The position numbers and the translations under genes are program-made. This document shows, piece by piece, positions 30,208 through 34,331 of a stretch of 34,331 nucleotides of DNA. The notes under the pieces were generated by a model. The model was given only the letters and a program-made list of their open reading frames with translations. It had not been told where the DNA came from and made no database searches. Source of the stretch: Isosphaeraceae bacterium (lineage in GTDB: Bacteria; Planctomycetota; Planctomycetia; Isosphaerales; Isosphaeraceae); contig JANXSX010000029.1 in NCBI GenBank assembly GCA_025356475.1, positions 1-34,331 of the forward strand. Direction: 5' to 3'. Within the stretch, counting starts at the first letter, position 1; each line of letters starts with the position of its first letter.

Positions 30208-33200
30208 TTACAAGCCGCCGCGAAGTCGTGCGTCGAGTTGCTCGCGAATGAGATCGAAGGCTCGATCGCTGAAGAATTGGGCCGGATTGGCCTGAAGCTC
30301 GGGAATCAGAGCAAACGCATTCGCCAAGTGGTTCGCGATCTGGACCAGTTGCGACTCATTCTTCTCATCGGGAGAAGCCGCCAGAATGTGCGCGATCGTG
30401 TAGTGGGCATACCCGATGGGGCCGATGGTCTCAGTCTCACTGGGAAGCAGTTCAGCCACTCGCAAGCCGTCGAGATTCGTTGCCAGTTCAAGGGCACGCT
30501 CGGCCAGGGGGAGAGCTCGATCGAGCCGATTCTCGGTGATATAACACCGAGCGAGGTAGATTAAGGCATAGATCGCCTGCGGCTGGTGCCGAACGAGTTC
30601 CTCATATCGAGAGTCGTGAACAACCTCATTGAGTTCCTTGATCTCGCCTTCACGCTGATAAACGAATGCATGAGAAGCATGTCGATACTTGACGAAAAGC
30701 TGGTTGGGATTGTGCTGAAGGATGGACGCATAATGGTCGTTCACCAAGGAATACTCGCCGTTAAGCTGGAGACGGCGGATCAACCCCCTGCGAGTGGACT
30801 CGTCGGTTGGCTGGTCTTTGAGTACAGAGTAAGCAAGTTGAGTGGCCTGAGTGGGATCGAGCCGGGTCGTGGAAAACTGACCTTCCGTCGCTGCGAAATG
30901 GAGTTTTAGGAAGCCAACGTGCCGTCCTGACGCCAAATTTTCCGCATATCGGCGGGCGTCCGCTACCGCCTCCTGGGGATGGCCAAGCGCCGCTTCCGCA
31001 AAGGAGCGGAGCCGAAGTCCTTCGCCACGCGGGTCGAGAGCGACGGCGGCGTTCGCTTCCTGATAGGCTTCGCTCGCCCTGTTTAATAGATAGTAACAGG
31101 AGGCCAGCCGGACCCGGGTCGCGACATGGGAGGGCCGGAGATCGCGGGCCGCTTGCAAGTGCGTAACCGCGTCGGCAAGCTCCTTGAGCCGAGCCGAGAC
31201 ATGGGCGATCCGGATGTGGATCCAGAACGAATGGGGACGAGCCTCTAACGCATGTAGATAATGCTCTCTTGCCTGCTCGGCATGGTCGGCCTCAAGCGCA
31301 ACCCCACGGAGGTAGTGATCGAGCCAACCCGGAGGGGTTCCCCGCTCGACGCTCGGCTGATCGACTGTCACAACGGTCGCAATTCCCAACTTTTTTCGCA
31401 GTCGTTCCGCCTCATCCTCCAGGCTATCAAGCCGCCAGATCCCTTGGTTGGCCTCAATCCAGGCGAGGGCAGAACGGATTGCGGCATGGTCGCTAATCCC
31501 CGCATTCGCAGCGATCGCCTGGCGAAGGATCTGCTCGAGGACCCACATTTCCACATCGCCAAGATCGGATTGCGGAAGGGACTGGACCTCGGGGCGATCT
31601 CGCCAGTATTGCGGGTTGCTGATTCGAAATCCGAAGGCTTCGAGCCGCCTGCGGGCTCGGAAACCGGGATCGTCGAGAGTCGTGGAAGCCCAGAGGCGGT
31701 CATTGTGCGCGGAGTGCAGCTCCTCGTTCGTGTCCGAGTCCCAGGCACCTGATAGCATTTGGAGCCCAGCGTCACGTTGGGCCTGCCCTGTGAGGAACGC
31801 GCTCCCGCCCCAGGCCGAACAACCCAGCAGCAGGACCACGACCCAGCGTGCGATGAGAGGGCGGGAACGGGTCAGGGATCGTTTGAGCCTCGCCGGAAAC
31901 GGGGCCTGGGGGACATTCAGGGTCGCCTGCCCACGCGACCAACGCTCAAGATCGGTCGCAAGGTCGGCAGCCCGGCGGTACCGGTCGGCAGGATCGGTCG
32001 CCAGGCAGCGTTCGAGGATCGGTCGCATGCCAGCGGGTATCAGGTGGGCTTCGGACTTCGCCACAACCGGGGCAAGGCTCCGGTGGATGGCGAGCATCGC
32101 CGCAACGTCGTACGCCGAGTGTCCCTCTCGTTGGAAGACGGTCGGTCCGTTCCCGGTCAGGGCTTCGCGGAGCACCAATCCAAGGCTGTAGAGATCACTG
32201 CGCTGTCGGTCAAAAAGGGGTTGAGCGGGCTCGTGGTCGCGGGAGTTCGCCACATGACGAAGGACCTCGGGAGCCATGTAGTTAAGGGTTCCACCCAGAC
32301 TTCCCGACGAGCCAAGGCCCCCGACGGTCACGCGATCGTCGGCGGCCAGGTTGAAGTCGAAGAGCATCGGCACCGCATGGGCGGTCAGAAGAATGTTCGA
32401 TGGTTTGATGTCTCCATGCGAGACTTTATGCCGATTCGCGTTGTCGAGGGCCCGAGCAAGCTTGGCGAACAGCGACGCAATCGCCTCGGCATACGTCAGG
32501 CCTTCCAGGGCGGATCGACTCTCGGTAGGGAGTTCGCCGAGATGATATTCCGGCGCGGAGACCCGATCGAGATCGGTGAGCAGGTCGAGTCCCGTCTCAG
32601 GGTGTTTCTTCCTCTTGCGGGCCCTGTTCAAAACATCGAGTAGCGTTGCCCCGCCGGCGAACGGCATCGCAACCAGGTAGACGGTCGCTCCTTCGGTCTT
32701 GGCCTCAAGAAGGTTGAGAACTTCAACGACGTTGGGGTGGGTTACCCTCGCCAGGAGTTGCGGCTCGCTTGACGTTCGGGTCGAGAACTTGACCACCACC
32801 CGACGGTGATCAAGGTCGTTCTGTTCGGCGAGAAACACCCTGGCGAAGCTCCCCTCCCCAAGTTTGCGTTTCAAGTGATATGGACCAATGACATCACCAA
32901 CGACGGGGAGAGGATCGTCATCGTCGATGTCGTCCAGGTCGCTCGACTCGTGAGCGGCGATCAGAAGGCGAGAGGTTGGGAGAGCCTTGTGGAGTTCGAG
33001 AAGGAGCGAAAGCTCCTCAGACCAGAGAGGGAACCTGGCGCGAAGATCGTTGGGTAAGGCCGTGTGCCCATCACCCTCGGCCAGGCAATAGGCCAGATAG
33101 ATCAGTTCGACGGCGTCGTCTGCGGCGGGATTCGGGCCGAGCCGGTGGATGTAGGCCTCGACGTTGGGCGATTCCCCCCGTTCCCAGCAGGCCCGAAACT

Positions 33201-33360
33201 CCTTCGTGAGGGCGGAAGGGTCAGTGGGTGAAACTTCACGCGTCCGCGCCCGACGGTAATCTTTCCGAGCGCGAGGATCGGTTCGAGAGGGCGTGACGGT
33301 GTTCAGACGCCTCCGCGCAGCTCTGACAAGACCACGCCGCCGCTCGGGTATTATTCCCAC
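30208..33360 (-). CDS. Transmembrane Ser/Thr protein kinase with C-terminal TPR repeats
   Basis: A 1050-residue protein. The N-terminal segment (about 45-130) has KEFRACWERGESPNVEAYI, frequent in planctomycete kinases. The kinase domain (about 160-475) shows the glycine loop LGEGSFARVF, Lys191 (VVVKFS), the catalytic loop HGDIKPSN (315-322), DFN (335-337) instead of DFG, and APE (363-365). A single TM segment lies at about 503-524, followed by a large probably extracytoplasmic part with TPRs (for example LEARPHSFWIHIRIAHVSAR). The catalytic loop has HGD rather than HRD, so the mechanism may be altered. The GTG start at 33360 overlaps the end of the sigma factor gene by ten nt, showing an operon with translational coupling. 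Confidence 0.92.
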   Translation of the reverse strand: MGIIPERRRGLVRAARRRLNTVTPSRTDPRARKDYRRARTREVSPTDPSALTKEFRACWERGESPNVEAYIHRLGPNPAADDAVELIYLAYCLAEGDGHTALPNDLRARFPLWSEELSLLLELHKALPTSRLLIAAHESSDLDDIDDDDPLPVVGDVIGPYHLKRKLGEGSFARVFLAEQNDLDHRRVVVKFSTRTSSEPQLLARVTHPNVVEVLNLLEAKTEGATVYLVAMPFAGGATLLDVLNRARKRKKHPETGLDLLTDLDRVSAPEYHLGELPTESRSALEGLTYAEAIASLFAKLARALDNANRHKVSHGDIKPSNILLTAHAVPMLFDFNLAADDRVTVGGLGSSGSLGGTLNYMAPEVLRHVANSRDHEPAQPLFDRQRSDLYSLGLVLREALTGNGPTVFQREGHSAYDVAAMLAIHRSLAPVVAKSEAHLIPAGMRPILERCLATDPADRYRRAADLATDLERWSRGQATLNVPQAPFPARLKRSLTRSRPLIARWVVVLLLGCSAWGGSAFLTGQAQRDAGLQMLSGAWDSDTNEELHSAHNDRLWASTTLDDPGFRARRRLEAFGFRISNPQYWRDRPEVQSLPQSDLGDVEMWVLEQILRQAIAANAGISDHAAIRSALAWIEANQGIWRLDSLEDEAERLRKKLGIATVVTVDQPSVERGTPPGWLDHYLRGVALEADHAEQAREHYLHALEARPHSFWIHIRIAHVSARLKELADAVTHLQAARDLRPSHVATRVRLASCYYLLNRASEAYQEANAAVALDPRGEGLRLRSFAEAALGHPQEAVADARRYAENLASGRHVGFLKLHFAATEGQFSTTRLDPTQATQLAYSVLKDQPTDESTRRGLIRRLQLNGEYSLVNDHYASILQHNPNQLFVKYRHASHAFVYQREGEIKELNEVVHDSRYEELVRHQPQAIYALIYLARCYITENRLDRALPLAERALELATNLDGLRVAELLPSETETIGPIGYAHYTIAHILAASPDEKNESQLVQIANHLANAFALIPELQANPAQFFSDRAFDLIREQLDARLRGGL

Positions 33361-33941
33361 GATTCATTCCCCTTGAGGGACCTCACAAGATTTAACTTGC
33401 GACGCACTGTGCTCTCGTGCAAGTGCAGGCGCGTCGCAACTTCGCCGTGACTGAGCCCCTCGCGGCGAAGGGTGACGATTTGAACGAGTTCGGGCCCTTG
33501 GCCGGCAAGGATCTGGCGGAGTCGATCGCTCGCCTGGGCCTCTTCGCTGGGCGACGGGGCGTTCGAGACGATCTCGACGGGAACATCGCGCTGGCCTCGT
33601 CGTTCATAGATCCCCTGCTCTTTCGTGATGTCGTACTTGCGAGTGCGCGTCCGCTTGCGATGTTCCTCGTACACCTTGTTCTGAGCGATCGCGCCCAGGA
33701 ACGCGCCAAGCTGTTGGGCGTTCTCGAAGGGAGTTTCACGCTCGCGGATTCTGACGAAGAAACTGGCCCAGACCGCCTGGACAAAGTCCATCGAGTCATA
33801 CTTACGCCGCAGAGCGTGAGGGAGCCGGACCCGGACCATCATCCGGATTTCACGCTCGTACTTGCTCAGGAGTTGTCTCACAGCCGTGTCGTTTCCAGAT
33901 TTGGCCTGCGAGATCAAATCCGCAAAGTCTGCGTCCTCCAT
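33351..33941 (-). CDS. ECF-type RNA polymerase sigma factor (planctomycete STK-associated group)
   Basis: A 196-residue sigma factor. Region 2 is visible at about 20-90 (LLSKYEREIRMMVRVRLP, then YDSMDFVQAVWASFF and the promoter-melting FLGAIAQNKVYEEHRKRTRT). Region 4 is at about 140-190, with the helix-turn-helix LRREGLSHGEVATRLHLHES and TVRRKLN. The start ATG at 33941 has GGAG nine nt upstream; earlier in-frame starts to 34013 are unsupported. Its stop overlaps the kinase start, so the kinase probably regulates this sigma factor by phosphorylation, as proposed for ECF-STK pairs in planctomycetes; no anti-sigma gene is present. Confidence 0.92.
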   Translation of the reverse strand: MEDADFADLISQAKSGNDTAVRQLLSKYEREIRMMVRVRLPHALRRKYDSMDFVQAVWASFFVRIRERETPFENAQQLGAFLGAIAQNKVYEEHRKRTRTRKYDITKEQGIYERRGQRDVPVEIVSNAPSPSEEAQASDRLRQILAGQGPELVQIVTLRREGLSHGEVATRLHLHESTVRRKLNLVRSLKGNESWE

Positions 33942-34302
33942 CGTCCATGCTCCTTCGCAGGGTCGATGCAATCGTGCGTCATCATCCTGAAGCTGACAAC
34001 ACCCCCAAGCCATGCCGCTTCATCGCGACGCGAGGGACAGATCCTCAACGAAACCCTGTCTGAAAGGTTGTCGCCTGAACCTGTGACCCGATGCTACTCA
34101 AAGTTCGGCTTCTTGCCAAAGTAAATCTTGTGGGGCATGAGAGATTCCCTAGCGCTCGCCAGTTGGTGCGCGACAAAAGGTGGAGTACGTAGAATAGGCA
34201 AGATGCTTCCGGGTAATTCCGTTCAGGAGGTAGCGACTTTGGGACCCGCTCGATCATAAAGTACGCACGATGGATCCCCATAATTGCACTATGGAGACAC
34301 AC
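33942..34302. other. Upstream region of the sigma/kinase operon
   Basis: No convincing gene is seen in these 361 bases. The minus-strand ORF 34314-34045 has no ribosome site or protein-like pattern. The promoter of the sigma factor operon must lie here; no clear -35/-10 pair could be picked. Confidence 0.45.
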
Positions 34303-34331
34303 CGTGCGCACCACCGACGGCCTTGAGACTA
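34303..34331 (+). CDS. Possible start of a gene running off the right edge
   Basis: GTG at 34303 is preceded by GGAGACACACC, a good ribosome site seven nt away, and opens the frame VRTTDGLET to the window end. Only nine codons are visible, so no function can be given. Confidence 0.25.

Noticed and set aside
34045-34314. 89-codon minus-strand ORF near the right edge
   Set aside because: No ribosome site and no recognisable domain; it covers the probable promoter region of the sigma factor operon.

Overview
The window looks like chromosomal DNA of a planctomycete, probably of the Isosphaeraceae type. Reasons: a DUF1559 pilin-like protein, an ECF sigma factor overlapping a giant Ser/Thr kinase with TPRs, a small protein with a planctomycete-style 'LE.R..PS' N-terminus, an EF-hand/deiodinase-like secreted protein, a class II ribonucleotide reductase and generally high G+C. 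No rRNA or tRNA gene was recognised.

Region 1 (1-7961) is accessory DNA. After the 3' end of an ISAs1-type transposase, every credible gene up to 7961 is on the minus strand. Four integron attC recombination sites can be folded by eye (1024-1079, 1249-1343, 3210-3265, 3437-3491). All four are oriented with the minus-strand genes and have extrahelical bases at the canonical places. They delimit a cassette with a DUF2934-PAS-GAF-SpoIIE phosphatase, a cassette with a secreted coiled-coil protein, and two near-identical copies of a ~230 bp cassette without a conserved ORF. Upstream of the cassettes lie a three-gene minus-strand cluster (cupredoxin, VioB-type ferritin-like protein, vanadium-haloperoxidase/PAP2 enzyme) and a cluster of core-site-like heptamers. 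Next to these is a plus-strand 29-codon ORF resembling the first residues of an integron integrase, cut off by a 219 bp inverted-repeat element. This is the layout expected of a decayed chromosomal integron. A toxin-antitoxin pair and a frameshifted second antitoxin follow.

Region 2 (8112-19781) is ordinary chromosome: nrdJ with a strong terminator, rplU (without rpmA beside it), a small membrane protein, a TPR protein plus TolQ/ExbB-like protein operon, an EF-hand/deiodinase-like secreted protein and a secreted Pro/Ala/Val repeat protein with a notable promoter region.

Region 3 (20150-28785) carries an RRM RNA-binding protein, a NYN-LOTUS putative RNase, a PSP1-domain protein with a Cys/Gly-rich tail, a divergent Zn/Cd-type P1B ATPase with a clear promoter, a MurG-like glycosyltransferase coupled to a D-2-hydroxyacid dehydrogenase, a DUF1559 protein and a secreted alpha/beta hydrolase.

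Region 4 (28751-34331) holds a hypothetical protein, a small Pro-rich protein with a strong RBS, and the sigma factor/kinase operon. A plus-strand gene may begin at the right edge.
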